This document shows positions 9,123-18,230 of a DNA stretch of 64,000 nt, piece by piece (positions within the stretch are counted from its first letter, which is position 1; each line of letters opens with the position of its first letter). The notes below the pieces were generated by a model. It did not search any database. It saw only the letters and a list, made by a program, of their open reading frames with translations, and was not told the DNA's origin. A program made the position numbers and the translations under genes. The DNA is taken from NCBI RefSeq assembly GCF_947497045.1, contig NZ_CANMEU010000011.1, positions 1 to 64,000 of the forward strand, in the 5' to 3' direction. This stretch comes from an uncultured Tateyamaria sp. (GTDB lineage: Bacteria; Pseudomonadota; Alphaproteobacteria; Rhodobacterales; Rhodobacteraceae).

Positions 9123-9175
9123 TAGTGCACTATTGACATGAGTCGCAGTCACAATTTAAAGACTAGTGCACTAGT
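9123..9175 (+). promoter_or_regulatory. Promoter flanked by MarR-type palindromes
   Basis: A core palindrome TAGTGCACTA (9123-9132) and a perfect 14-base palindrome ACTAGTGCACTAGT (9162-9175) have centres 41 bases apart, about four helical turns. Between them lie TTGACA (9133-9138) and a TTTAAA-like -10 (9155-9160), 16 bases apart. A bound repressor would cover both sides of the promoter. It drives the hydrolase-RidA pair. Confidence 0.65.
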
Positions 9176-9208
9176 TAAGTTACCTAAATCAACCTATGGG
9201 AGAAAACT

Positions 9209-9973
9209 ATGCGATTCCGAAAGCTTCTTATGTCTACATTCGTCTCTTTGGGGCTAACGCTCACGGGCACCACGACTGCATTGGCCGAGACGCTTGCCGC
9301 GAAAACGGTGGTTTTGGTCCATGGGGCATTTGCTGATGGCAGTTCATGGAGCGCGGTTTCACCGCTCTTGCGCGAGGCGGGCCTGAACGTCATTGCCGTC
9401 CAGAACCCGTTGGACTCCTTGATGGGCGACGTGGCCTATACCAATCGTGCCATAGACCGTGCCGAAGGCCCGGTTGTTCTGGTTGGTCATTCCTGGGGCG
9501 GCATGGTCATCACCGAAGCAGGTGTACACGATAAGGTCCAGTCACTGGTTTATGTCGCCGCCTATGCGCCTGATGTCGGCCAGTCTCTGGGCGAAGCCGC
9601 AATGCTTGACGTTTATCCGGCCCCGGGTCTGGGCGCACTTCAGCAGGATGAGGCCGGCTATTTCTATCTACCAGAGGCCGCAGCCGCTGAATTTTTTGCA
9701 CATGATCTGCCAGCGGATCAGGCTGCATTCATTGCCGCCAGCCAAGGATTGCTGAACAGCAAAGCACTGGAAGAACCAGTGACGCAGGCCGCCTGGAAGG
9801 ACAAACCATCCTTCTTTGCCATCGCTGGCGATGACAAGATGACGCCAACGCCGCTGCAACGCGAATTTGCCAAGAAGATCGGCGCTACATCTGCCGAGGT
9901 TCCCTCAAGCCACGTTGTCATGGTTTCAAACCCGCAGTTTGTCGCGGACCTGATCATTCAAGCGGCCAAGTGA
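9209..9973 (+). CDS. Secreted alpha/beta hydrolase
   Basis: A 254-residue esterase-like hydrolase with a cleavable signal peptide (about 1-26, ending ALA-E), so it acts in the periplasm. The oxyanion loop VLVHGAFADGSSW and nucleophile elbow GHSWGG (Ser95) are clear, and a C-terminal SSHVVMVSNP supplies the His. It is close to the EstC / salicylate-esterase-like group often linked to RidA or MarR genes. GGGAG precedes the start. It forms an operon with the RidA gene 28 bases on, under the MarR-type operators. The substrate is unknown. Confidence 0.85.
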   Translation: MRFRKLLMSTFVSLGLTLTGTTTALAETLAAKTVVLVHGAFADGSSWSAVSPLLREAGLNVIAVQNPLDSLMGDVAYTNRAIDRAEGPVVLVGHSWGGMVITEAGVHDKVQSLVYVAAYAPDVGQSLGEAAMLDVYPAPGLGALQQDEAGYFYLPEAAAAEFFAHDLPADQAAFIAASQGLLNSKALEEPVTQAAWKDKPSFFAIAGDDKMTPTPLQREFAKKIGATSAEVPSSHVVMVSNPQFVADLIIQAAK

Positions 9974-10001
9974 TTCAACTTCCAACAGTAAGGAAAATAC
10001 T

Positions 10002-10481
10002 ATGAAAAATATTCTTATCTCCGGGATTGCGGCCCTCGCGTTTGGCGTCTCCGCTGCAAGTGCAGAAGAGGCGCGGACAGGGGTTTACCCTTCTGGAAAC
10101 GTGCCCATCGCGCCTTATTCGCCGGGTATCAAAACGGCGAATGGCTTTCTCTACATCTCTGGTCAAATTCCGTATGTGGATGGTGCAATCCCGGCGCATG
10201 CCAGTGATGGTGAAAATGATGTTCAGGACCAAACCAAGATCGTGATGGAGAATATCAGTGCCGTGATGGCCGAGGCCGGGTATGACCTGAATGATGCGGT
10301 TCGGGCCACTGTCTTTATCACCGACATTTCAGGCTATGGTGCCTTCAATGAGGTGTACGGAACCTACTGGGGCGAGGGCGATTTGCCGCCTGCGCGCGCG
10401 GCGGTCGAAGTTGGGGCCTTGCCCGGTGGCAAACCCAACGCGCCAGTGCTGGTTGAAGTTTCCATGATTGCTTACAAGTAA
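10002..10481 (+). CDS. RidA family protein with signal peptide
   Basis: A RidA/YjgF/UK114 fold (about residues 28-158) behind an export signal (ISGIAALAFGVSAASA). Cytosolic RidA deaminates reactive enamines/imines formed from amino acids. The typical features TANGFLYISGQIP, ENISAVMAEAGYDLNDAVRATVFITD and a PPARAAVEV arginine are kept. An exported RidA is less common and may clean up or process products of the hydrolase encoded before it (inference). AAGGAAAA precedes the ATG. A strong terminator follows. Confidence 0.88.
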   Translation: MKNILISGIAALAFGVSAASAEEARTGVYPSGNVPIAPYSPGIKTANGFLYISGQIPYVDGAIPAHASDGENDVQDQTKIVMENISAVMAEAGYDLNDAVRATVFITDISGYGAFNEVYGTYWGEGDLPPARAAVEVGALPGGKPNAPVLVEVSMIAYK

Positions 10482-10518
10482 CCGCGCACGGTTTTTGTCC
10501 AGATCAAGAAGTTACATG

Positions 10519-10548
10519 AATTGCCAGTCCGAAAGGGCTGGCAATTTT
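10519..10548 (+). terminator. Rho-independent terminator after the RidA gene
   Basis: A 12-base-pair stem (AATTGCCAGTCC with GGGCTGGCAATT, one G-T pair) is closed by a GAAA tetraloop and followed by a T run. It ends the hydrolase-RidA transcript 38 bases past the stop. Confidence 0.85.
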
Positions 10549-10734
10549 GCTGACAGATCTGCGATAGCTGAGCTTGTGACTTCCTTGCACGACCGTGCAA
10601 AGCTCAGTTTTTAATGCAACACGCTTATACCCGCCCAGATATTCGTCTGCCCCTGCGTATAGTCGTGTACCTTCCAGATAAGGCAACGCTGCGGCCGCTT
10701 CCAAGTCTGCTGCGTTCAACATATCCGATTTGGA

Positions 10735-11808
10735 TCAACTCGCGTGGGCGCGATCTTTTGTGGTGTTACCAATTGTCCGCGCTACGTTGTCCGCGGCCTC
10801 CAGCGCACCTTCGATATAGCCGCCAAACTGAGGGGCGACTTCTGTCCCGGCAAAACGGAGTTGACCATCCCATAAATCGATCATCGCACCAGGCAGTCCA
10901 TAGGATGGATGCGCATAAAGCGGTTTCTTGTCCGCGTCCGTTGATGTGTAGGGATCAAACGCCCAGTCCTTGATAAACAGCTTGTTGGGATTGGCCGCTT
11001 CTTCGCCAAACAACCGGGCAAATTGTGCCAAAACCTGATGGCGCAGGGCCTGTTCATCCCTGCGGTTCTGTGGCGGAACACCGATGAACCCAAACAAGGC
11101 ATATGGCCCACCTTCGGCAGGTGAAGCATCATGTACTTCGGCCATTGGGCCAAATCGGCTCATCGCGTCCCCTGAAAGCCCTGTTTCCCGCCAGAATGGT
11201 CTGTCATAAACGGCGATCGCCTTTGCCTGCCCTGCCATCCAGGTTGCAATACCCTGCATCGCGCGAATTGTCCCCGCAGGCAAAGCGGGTTCAAATGTGA
11301 TTTCGGCGGCAACTCTTGGAGGAAGCGCCAGCACAACCGTACCTGCTGTCAGCGTGGTGCCATCCGCAAAGGTCGCCGTGATCTCGCCGCTGGTCCTGGA
11401 CAAGCTGGTCACAGCGGCGTTCAGCCGTTTGTGCGCATCAGGCAGGCGATCTGCCAGCGTTTGGGTAAGATGCGCCAAGCCCCCCTTAAGCCGCCAGGAC
11501 CCCTCCATGGAAGCGAAACCGCGGCCGCGCTGCACATTCTGCTGCTCGTCCTCAAAGGACAATATGCCGTCGGAAAACTGGTCGAACTTCTCCAGTTTCA
11601 GCCGGTCGATCAATGCGGCAATCCGGGGCTGCCCTGGCCAGAACCATGCCGGACCCATGTCGAAATAACCCGTACCAAGCGTTTCCGTCTTGATCCGCCC
11701 GCCAAAGCGCTCTCGAGCTTCGACCAGCATGTAGTCGTGGCCTTGCGCTTCAAGTTGTTCAGCCAAAGCCAGGCCAGACAGCCCGCCACCAATGATCAGA
11801 GTTTGCAT
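10735..11808 (-). CDS. FAD-dependent amine oxidase family protein
   Basis: A 357-residue flavin amine oxidoreductase: an N-terminal dinucleotide fold (LIIGGGLSGLALAEQL), the GGRIKTETLGTGYFDMGPAWFW motif and a C-terminal RFAGTEVAPQFGGYIEGALEAA FAD site. It is shorter than most monoamine oxidases (about 450). The start at 11808 sits directly after the SDR stop, so translation is coupled in a cupin-SDR-oxidase operon. A frame extending 13 codons upstream exists but runs into the SDR gene. The substrate is unknown; flavin-amine-oxidase folds next to ChrR-like cupins also include desaturase-like lipid enzymes. Confidence 0.85.
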   Translation of the reverse strand: MQTLIIGGGLSGLALAEQLEAQGHDYMLVEARERFGGRIKTETLGTGYFDMGPAWFWPGQPRIAALIDRLKLEKFDQFSDGILSFEDEQQNVQRGRGFASMEGSWRLKGGLAHLTQTLADRLPDAHKRLNAAVTSLSRTSGEITATFADGTTLTAGTVVLALPPRVAAEITFEPALPAGTIRAMQGIATWMAGQAKAIAVYDRPFWRETGLSGDAMSRFGPMAEVHDASPAEGGPYALFGFIGVPPQNRRDEQALRHQVLAQFARLFGEEAANPNKLFIKDWAFDPYTSTDADKKPLYAHPSYGLPGAMIDLWDGQLRFAGTEVAPQFGGYIEGALEAADNVARTIGNTTKDRAHAS

Positions 11809-11809
11809 G

Positions 11810-12493
11810 TCAAAAGCTTTCTGATGCCGGTCGCATATCAATCTCATGCGTCCATGTTGATTGGGGTTGATGTGCCAATTGCCAGTACATTTCTGCGATA
11901 TCTTCCGGCTTCATCATTTTCGCCGGATCAAGGCTGTGCAGATCGCGCGAACGCTCTGTATCAATGATCCCGTCGAGGATGGTGTGGCACACATGAACAC
12001 CTGCTGACTGGTATTCTCTTGCCAGTGATTGGGTCAGGCCCCGCAGTGCAAATTTGGCACTGGCAAAGGCAGAAAACCGCGCGCCACCACGCAAGGAAGC
12101 AGTTGCGCCGGAGACAATAAAGGTCCCGCCGCCAGCTCGGGTCATTGGCTGCAATGTTGCCTGGGCCAGTAACACGGCTGTTTGTACCATCGATGTCCAG
12201 GTTCGGCTGTAATCCTCTACGGTTGTGCCCGTGAACGGGGCAATCACCAGTTCCGCCGTGTTGTGAACAACGACACTTGGTGGACCATGTTTTGTGATGA
12301 TTTCGGCAATCGTTTTCGGGACGGTTGCGGTATCGGCCAGATCGAGCACATGAAAATCCCCAACGGGCGAGTCCGGGCGCGTACGGCCAAGCCCGACAGG
12401 GTGATACCCACCTGCCTCAAAGCGCGTGAGAAGCGACTGACCAAGACCAGCCCCCGCCCCGGCAACAAGTGCCAGTTTCTTGCCAGTACCCAT
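11810..12493 (-). CDS. Short-chain dehydrogenase/reductase, altered catalytic Tyr
   Basis: A 227-residue SDR with a Rossmann cofactor motif (AGAGAGLGQSLL), a VVHNTAEL segment in place of the usual NNAG, and the catalytic helix. At the YxxxK position the sequence reads FASAK, so the usual Tyr is Phe while the Lys stays; the Ser (IVSGATAS) also appears. Reduced or altered chemistry is possible. It overlaps the cupin stop (TGATG) and ends against the amine oxidase start. Confidence 0.82.
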   Translation of the reverse strand: MGTGKKLALVAGAGAGLGQSLLTRFEAGGYHPVGLGRTRPDSPVGDFHVLDLADTATVPKTIAEIITKHGPPSVVVHNTAELVIAPFTGTTVEDYSRTWTSMVQTAVLLAQATLQPMTRAGGGTFIVSGATASLRGGARFSAFASAKFALRGLTQSLAREYQSAGVHVCHTILDGIIDTERSRDLHSLDPAKMMKPEDIAEMYWQLAHQPQSTWTHEIDMRPASESF

Positions 12494-13161
12494 CAGACGG
12501 CCGGTGGTCTTGCATATGGCAAGTGACCCGTCTTGACCCAGACCTTTGCACCATCAGCACCTGCAACAGTGGACAATGGTTGACCTTCGGGCAGACGCAA
12601 CCATGCACCCTTGCCAAGCGTGTCGCCGCTTTCGACAATGGAGCCCTCAATGACCAGCAATTCGATGCCACCCGCGTCGGAATTGGCATAGTTCGCACCC
12701 GCGTCGATGTGGCTGTACGTCACCGTTTCGCGGTCGTCTTGATGCAGCACTCCGGTGGCGACACCGTCAACGGGCGCTGGTAGTTCATCGGCCATAGTCC
12801 TGTGGAACTGGGTGCGGTCATCCATGTCAAACTGCCAGAGCTTTACAAAGATCGTACACCCCGCGTCAGACCCAGGCGTATGTTGTGATGTCGGGGGGTT
12901 GCGTACATAGGTCCCGGCCGGAAAGTCGCCGTGCTCGTCCTGAAAGACACCGTCAAGCACGATGAATTCCTCCCCCCCGGTATGGGTATGGGCCGAAAAC
13001 TTGCTGTTGGGTGCATAGCGTACAATGGTTGTCGCGCGCGCAACTTCGCCTCCGATCCGGTCCAGCATCCGCCGATCCACGCCGGGCATCGGCGAGGCAT
13101 TCCACTCAAGCTGATCAGAGTGGACGACCACGCGTTTTTCAAAATCCGCATTCAGTTCCAT
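12493..13161 (-). CDS. ChrR-like double cupin protein
   Basis: A 222-residue protein with two cupin halves. The first carries a metal-site pattern [14 protein letters not shown] with a later [15 protein letters not shown]; the second (about 125-215) is weaker in ligands. It resembles the cupin part of ChrR, the zinc anti-sigma factor for singlet-oxygen response, but lacks the N-terminal anti-sigma domain, so it is likely an enzyme or sensor. The start at 13161 follows GGAG; a frame running 19 codons further has no such site. First gene of the three-gene operon. Confidence 0.8.
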   Translation of the reverse strand: MELNADFEKRVVVHSDQLEWNASPMPGVDRRMLDRIGGEVARATTIVRYAPNSKFSAHTHTGGEEFIVLDGVFQDEHGDFPAGTYVRNPPTSQHTPGSDAGCTIFVKLWQFDMDDRTQFHRTMADELPAPVDGVATGVLHQDDRETVTYSHIDAGANYANSDAGGIELLVIEGSIVESGDTLGKGAWLRLPEGQPLSTVAGADGAKVWVKTGHLPYARPPAV

Positions 13162-13518
13162 GTTTCTCCATTCGACTCCATTGGGATCGGAGTTCACGCT
13201 CCAACGTTTGGGTTCCATTCGTTCACTGTGTCAGGTTCTGCAAGAAATCGCCCGCCGTAAATCTTCATCAGCCTGTCATCACAGTTATATGATCTCTTGC
13301 TCGGTTCCGAACAGACCATCTTGCCCAGAAAGCCTGAGATAGCGTCGGCCCGAAGGACCTGCCCCTGACATCTCTACAGGTGTCGGTTTGATGGTCGAAA
13401 CCGAATCTTCGCGCCGCTGGTGGATAACGATTTTTCGGCCTAAAACAGCTTTCTTTACGGTTCCGAAAACGGGGCCCCTGACGACCGGCTCATATACCGA
13501 CGTGTAGATACCGCCGAC
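13162..13518. other. Intergenic region upstream of the cupin operon
   Basis: No gene supported. It should hold the promoter for the minus-strand cupin-SDR-oxidase operon, but I could not place a confident -35/-10. Confidence 0.4.
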
Positions 13519-14364
13519 TCACTGCTTGATGATCTTGCGGTATTTGCCTGGGCTGGTGCCGACAAAGCGCTTGAAGCTGGAAATCATGTGGCTTTGCGAT
13601 GAGAACCCAACCTCGTAAGCAATTTGTGCGAGTGTTGCATCGCTACGCTCAAGCATCTCGCGCGCTTTGTTGACCCGGTGACGCAATACGAATTTATGAG
13701 GCGTCATGCCTGTGTCAATTTTGAACATCCGAGAGAAATGGAAGACGCTGACACCCGCAATTTCAGCCAGTGTTGCCAGCGATAGCTCTTCATCTGTGTG
13801 CTCGTCGATATACTCCAGAATCTGCGCGACCCTGAATTTGCCCAACCCGACGCGGACAGCTTCTTGGGTTGATCCTCTGAAATTCAGGATCTCACACACG
13901 AGTAAAGACGCCAGCGCCTCCGCGCGCATCCGCCCACCAAGACCTTCGGAGCCCAAAAAATCATTGATCAGTGCAGAATATTGCGGGCTGCGTTCCAGGC
14001 GGGGATGGAAGTCGATGGGTTCAAAAAGCGGCTTTGACACTCCAAGCTCGGTTTCACAACGCTGCCGAAGACCATCATCAAAAACAAGGTAGAGGTAGCC
14101 ACCGGATTTCTCCGACGATGTTGATTGCCAAATACCTTTCGGTATGTAGGAAAAATCGCCAGCCTTAACATGTGCCCGTTGCATCTTGCGGCCACCAAGT
14201 GCGGCGTCAGCGACGAAAGAATTTTGATGAAGTGCCATGATGCTGAAAGGCATTACCGCCTCAGTCTCGAGGTTCTCAACCGGCGCGGCATACCCAAATG
14301 TGAGATCTCCGTATCCGATGGCTTTGCCATTTCGGGGCCAGGCGGCTTGTCTTCCAGTTCGCAT
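13519..14364 (-). CDS. AraC family transcriptional regulator
   Basis: A 281-residue regulator. The N-terminal half is a cupin-like sensor (about 25-120, with AGDFSYIPKGIWQST), and the C-terminal double HTH spans about 175-280 (LSLATLAEIAGVSVFHFSRMFK, TLAQIAYEVGFSSQSHMISSFKRFVGTSPGKYRK). ATG 14364 is chosen because GGAG lies seven bases before it. It is on the same strand as the cupin-SDR-oxidase operon and upstream of it, and may control it or the divergent dps. Confidence 0.87.
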   Translation of the reverse strand: MRTGRQAAWPRNGKAIGYGDLTFGYAAPVENLETEAVMPFSIMALHQNSFVADAALGGRKMQRAHVKAGDFSYIPKGIWQSTSSEKSGGYLYLVFDDGLRQRCETELGVSKPLFEPIDFHPRLERSPQYSALINDFLGSEGLGGRMRAEALASLLVCEILNFRGSTQEAVRVGLGKFRVAQILEYIDEHTDEELSLATLAEIAGVSVFHFSRMFKIDTGMTPHKFVLRHRVNKAREMLERSDATLAQIAYEVGFSSQSHMISSFKRFVGTSPGKYRKIIKQ

Positions 14365-14918
14365 TTGCTTACTCCAAAGTCCGCATCGGGCTGCCTGCGT
14401 GGCACCCTGCGTTGATCGCATGGGCAAATCGTTAACTAGTCACAGATCCTGCTAAGTCTAACAAATACACTACCACCGCACCAGAAAACCGCAAGTTTCT
14501 GAAACTATTTCCGCTTGCAGTCAGCGATAGAGATGTCGGAACTATGCGTGCCCCTGAGCGGCTTCGGGTAAGGTCAGATAGGTAAACAATGATCCATAAC
14601 TATTCAGCACAGTCAGTCCTTGTGACCGGGTTATCCCATCGTGCCTAACCTGTCCTGACGTGCGTTAAGCAATTTTCAAAAAAATGTGAACCTTCAACAA
14701 AGGCAACCTGAGCGGAAACAAAAACCCCTTAGATTCCAGAATTTTGGCAAGATTCTGAGATACGCGCCGCCTGTATGCGACGACCATATGACGTGAAGGA
14801 AGGCAACATGAGGAAGCCTTGCACCCCCATTTAAACAGGCGGTAATCAACCCCGTCACACAACTTTCCAACAGCCCAACAAGATGAGCGTTTGCCAACCA
14901 ATGGAAGCGAGTTAAAGG
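14365..14918. other. Divergent intergenic region, AraC / dps2
   Basis: More than 500 bases with no supportable gene; short frames on either strand lack motifs. It must hold both divergent promoters. No clear palindrome was found. Confidence 0.4.
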
Positions 14919-15392
14919 ATGCCGAAGCGATTTGTACCGCCAAACGACGACGTCTGCGAAGTATTGCAGCAACGCTTGTTTGATCTCATCGACTTGGCCA
15001 GTCATGCCAAACAGATCCATTGGACCGTGCAGGGTCGGGAATTTCTGGCTTTGCACGAGTTTTTCGACGAAGTGCATGCTGACCTGTCCGACTGTGCGGA
15101 CCATGTGGCCGAAAGAATTGCGGCTTTGGGCGGGCATGTGAGGGGTACAGCCAAGGCAGTTGCGAAAGGGTCTCACCTGCCCGACTATCCTTTGGATATT
15201 GCTGCCGCGCAAAAGCACATCAACGCCTTTTCAAGTTCGATCTTCCAACTGAAAATGCTTGTTCGCGGCAACGTCAAAACGGTTACCGAATTGAAAGACT
15301 ACAGCAGCGCGGATCTCCTGAATCAGCTGTCCAGAAAGATTGATGAAATTTCTTGGATGGTTGGTGCGCAAATGGAACCAAAGACCAACTAG
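14919..15392 (+). CDS. dps: Dps / ferritin-like DNA-protection protein (second copy)
   Basis: A 157-residue Dps family protein, clearly different from the one at 7859. The ferroxidase signature is present: LIDLASHAKQIHWTVQGREF with the His, then ALHEFFDEVHADLSDCADHVAERIAALGG with the Asp/Glu. The C-terminal helix (LNQLSRKIDEISWMVGAQM) has Ser-Arg where the first copy has Trp-His, so the subunit surfaces differ. The divergent AraC gene may regulate it. Confidence 0.9.
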   Translation: MPKRFVPPNDDVCEVLQQRLFDLIDLASHAKQIHWTVQGREFLALHEFFDEVHADLSDCADHVAERIAALGGHVRGTAKAVAKGSHLPDYPLDIAAAQKHINAFSSSIFQLKMLVRGNVKTVTELKDYSSADLLNQLSRKIDEISWMVGAQMEPKTN

Positions 15393-15584
15393 ACGCTCTG
15401 GCAACGTCCCAACCAATCTGCCTTGATGAAGTGTTTACGACTATCACTCTCACGAGTGTGCGGCGTATCTATTATCGGGCTTAGGCAGCCACAGTTAGGG
15501 CATGACTGAGGCCATGCTTGGCCGTGCTACCGGGCCACGACCTAGGTTTACGGATTGGGTATCGTGGTTGCAAAATGAGCTGCG

Positions 15585-16115
15585 TCAGTCGTTGGAGAAT
15601 GCAGTCTCGATCTGGGACGTCCTTTCGAGCGTTCTGCTTACGGGACACTTGTCAGCGATCGCCAATAACTTGTTCCTCAGCTCATCCGAAACATCCCCCT
15701 CAATCGAAATCAACCGTTCGAAACGGTCAATGTATCCGATTGATTTTTTCTCGGAAGTCGCAGCCGTGGTCATGTCATCCAGGTGCACCTTCTCGTGTGT
15801 CACGCCCACGCTTATGCGACCCAGGTCCAACGACTTATGAGCGGCGTACACTCGTAAGGTCATTGCTGTGCATGTTGCCACGGCCGAGGCCAGAAAATCA
15901 TAGGGCGACAGACCTGTATCAAGACCACCGTAGCTCACGGGTTCGTCCGCCATAACGCGATGATTGCCGCAGGATACAATCTGTTGAAACTTTCCCCCTG
16001 TGGTTTCTGTTGCACGCGCGGTTTCCGGCATGCCACTGGACGAAAGCGTATCATTCGGAGAGTGCATCGCCACAGCGAGGTCCGCAGGCTGCTTTGGTTG
16101 CGCGTCTTCTGTCAT
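15585..16115 (-). CDS. OsmC/Ohr family protein
   Basis: A 176-residue OsmC-like protein. The family reduces organic hydroperoxides with a pair of cysteines. The first is in SAVATCTAMTLRVYA and the second in LAIADKCPVSRTLE, both at expected places. The N-terminal 40 residues are low complexity. ATG 16115 is preferred over the TTG four codons upstream. Its place beside two Dps genes and regulators of the MarR and AraC families fits an oxidative-stress cluster. Confidence 0.88.
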   Translation of the reverse strand: MTEDAQPKQPADLAVAMHSPNDTLSSSGMPETARATETTGGKFQQIVSCGNHRVMADEPVSYGGLDTGLSPYDFLASAVATCTAMTLRVYAAHKSLDLGRISVGVTHEKVHLDDMTTAATSEKKSIGYIDRFERLISIEGDVSDELRNKLLAIADKCPVSRTLERTSQIETAFSND

Positions 16116-16280
16116 CTGTCTATCCAATCTTCCGGTTTAAGGTGTTTGGCCTTTGATCATTTGACCACTCTATCAAGGCTGGGTGGTGCAGGGCCCTTTC
16201 GATCCGGGGTTTCGACTGCTTCCTCCGGCCGATGAGGGCCAGAGGAAGCAAATCACCGTTAAACCTCTCCTGCGCAGTAC

Positions 16281-16877
16281 TTATTCCGCGTCGAGGATCT
16301 GGTAGAACTTGGTGAACACCATGTCCGCTGACGCATTATCAATGTGGCATTGGGCACATGCTGCTGTAGGGGCAGCGGCAGCCGTTTCAGCATATGGTGG
16401 GGCATGGTGTCCGAAGTTGAAGTAACCCCAATTTTTGCTGTCGCTGAAGCGCGTGGAATCCTTTACCGCGATGTCGATGCCATTATAGGGTCCGGGGAAG
16501 TAACCCCGCCCGGACACTTCATAGCTTGATCCATCATCTTCATCGCTGCTCAGCGTCAGTTGCAGTTCTTTGAGAAGGATTGTGCCTTCTGGAAACACTT
16601 TGGTTTCCTGATAGATTTTGAAGACTTCGGGATGCATGTAAACGTTATGGTATTCGGGGAAACCAGCTGCTCCGCCATTAAGTGCATTTGGCGTAAGTGG
16701 CGAACCCAGATATACCCATTCTCGATAGCCGGTCGGCAGCTGTAGTTCGCCATCAGCAGTCCAGACGGGTTTCCAATCGGCCTCCTGTTGGGCGTTGGCT
16801 GGCTGCAGCTGACCATAGCCACCGACCAGAATGGCGGTTGTTGCAAGCACAGCTGTCAGTATCATCGGGGTTTTCAT
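16281..16877 (-). CDS. Cytochrome P460 family protein
   Basis: A 198-residue periplasmic cytochrome with a signal peptide (about 1-29, TTAILVGGYGQLQPANA) and a P460 domain whose single c-type haem site CAQCH (Cys174, Cys177, His178) sits near the C-terminus. P460 cytochromes convert hydroxylamine and NO, giving nitrite or N2O. The family's protein-haem lysine crosslink cannot be confirmed by eye. The start at 16877 has AAGGAAAC before it. It fits the NO theme of the window but no NsrR-like site was found upstream. Confidence 0.88.
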   Translation of the reverse strand: MKTPMILTAVLATTAILVGGYGQLQPANAQQEADWKPVWTADGELQLPTGYREWVYLGSPLTPNALNGGAAGFPEYHNVYMHPEVFKIYQETKVFPEGTILLKELQLTLSSDEDDGSSYEVSGRGYFPGPYNGIDIAVKDSTRFSDSKNWGYFNFGHHAPPYAETAAAAPTAACAQCHIDNASADMVFTKFYQILDAE

Positions 16878-17316
16878 ATCGAGTTTCCTTTTCGGCGTTG
16901 GGGTCTGCAAGTTCCACTCGTGGCTTGTCGTCCTGGCAGCCGACAATCGATTCACAAACCGTGGTAAACACTGTTAACCTCGATAAGCGTGGGGTCGTTC
17001 GGGCTACCGGGATACCAAGATTTTGCAAGGGTGGCAGAATGCTGCGATCCATTGAAGCGCCCAAAATCGGCTTATCAAGCAGCATTTTGGCAGAGATCAT
17101 CAAGCTTTCGGCGCACCACGTAGCCACCCTATTCTCTTTGAAGCTGCAAGTGGTGACGCCACATAGTCGGCTTCGAACTAGGCTGAATTACGCTCAACTC
17201 AGGGTCGCTCCCGTAGAGGAAAGGCAAGAATTTGCGATCTGGAACAGCTTTCTGAAATCACAGCCGCGTTCCAAGGCTCATCCTGTCAAACAGATCCGAA
17301 ACAAAGGAACGAGACC
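16878..17316. other. Divergent intergenic region, P460 / cysteine hydrolase
   Basis: About 440 bases with no supportable gene. Plus-strand open frames overlap the P460 5' end but show no family motif. Confidence 0.4.
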
Positions 17317-18180
17317 ATGGAAAAGACGACTGGACAGTGTGGATGTGATGTCAGCCCTGAAAAGATTGATCAGTCGCGGCGTCGTTTGCTGGCAAATAGC
17401 GGTGTTACGCTTGCTGCGGCTACGGCTGCTGTGAGTACGACTATGGTTGGCAGCGCCAATGCGTCAACGGATGAAGCGGCGGCCCACTATGCGGACCCGG
17501 AGAACCCGGGATTGCCTGACGTCGACATGGAGATCGAGACAGGGCGAACCGCCTTGGTCATCGTTGATCCGCAAGTTGATTTCTTGTCGGAAGAAGGGGT
17601 GACGTGGGGCGTTGTCGGAGAGAGCGTCACGGAACAACAGACGGTCGACAATATCGAGAAGCTCTTTGCTGCTGCCAAAGCAGTCGATATGCCTGTCTTC
17701 ATTTCCCCCCACTATTACTACCCGCATGACCACAAGTGGAAATTCGAAGGTAGGTTGGAAAAGACCATGCACGCGATCAAGATGTTTGATCGGGAGAGTG
17801 CACTTAACGTCGACAACTTCGATGGATCCGGGGCGGATTGGATGCCTCAGTACAAACAGTATATCAATGACGGCAAGACGGTGATCTGTTCCCCTCACAA
17901 GATATATGGACCAGCGCAGAACGACCTGAACTTGCAGATGCGCAAGCAGGGCATCGACAAGGTTATCCTGGGTGGCATGTCAGCCAACCTATGTGTTCAG
18001 GCACATCTCTACGAGATGCTCGAACTTGGGTATGAAGTTGCAGTCGTTCGCGATGCTACTGCCGGTGCGAAAGTACCGGAAGGCGACGGCTATTTGGCTG
18101 CTTTGATCAACTATCGCATGGTTGCCAATGGTGTTTGGTGGACCGAGGACGCCGTCACTCGCATCAAAGCGTCTGCCTAG
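17317..18180 (+). CDS. Tat-exported isochorismatase-like cysteine hydrolase
   Basis: A 287-residue protein with a twin-arginine signal (SRRRLLANSG, cleavage near residue 50) and an isochorismatase-like hydrolase domain at about 75-285. Catalytic residues are Asp84 (LVIVDPQVDF) and Cys226 (GGMSANLCVQ). The superfamily cleaves C-N or vinyl-ether bonds in nicotinamide, N-carbamoyl compounds and isochorismate; the substrate here is unknown. It is the first gene of a run ending at the thiolase, with sulfite dehydrogenase next. Periplasmic location is shared with the two following products. Confidence 0.87.
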   Translation: MEKTTGQCGCDVSPEKIDQSRRRLLANSGVTLAAATAAVSTTMVGSANASTDEAAAHYADPENPGLPDVDMEIETGRTALVIVDPQVDFLSEEGVTWGVVGESVTEQQTVDNIEKLFAAAKAVDMPVFISPHYYYPHDHKWKFEGRLEKTMHAIKMFDRESALNVDNFDGSGADWMPQYKQYINDGKTVICSPHKIYGPAQNDLNLQMRKQGIDKVILGGMSANLCVQAHLYEMLELGYEVAVVRDATAGAKVPEGDGYLAALINYRMVANGVWWTEDAVTRIKASA

Positions 18181-18230
18181 CATCCGTCTCCTCTGCACAA
18201 ATGAATCTCAATTCAGAAGGTCTTAACCCA

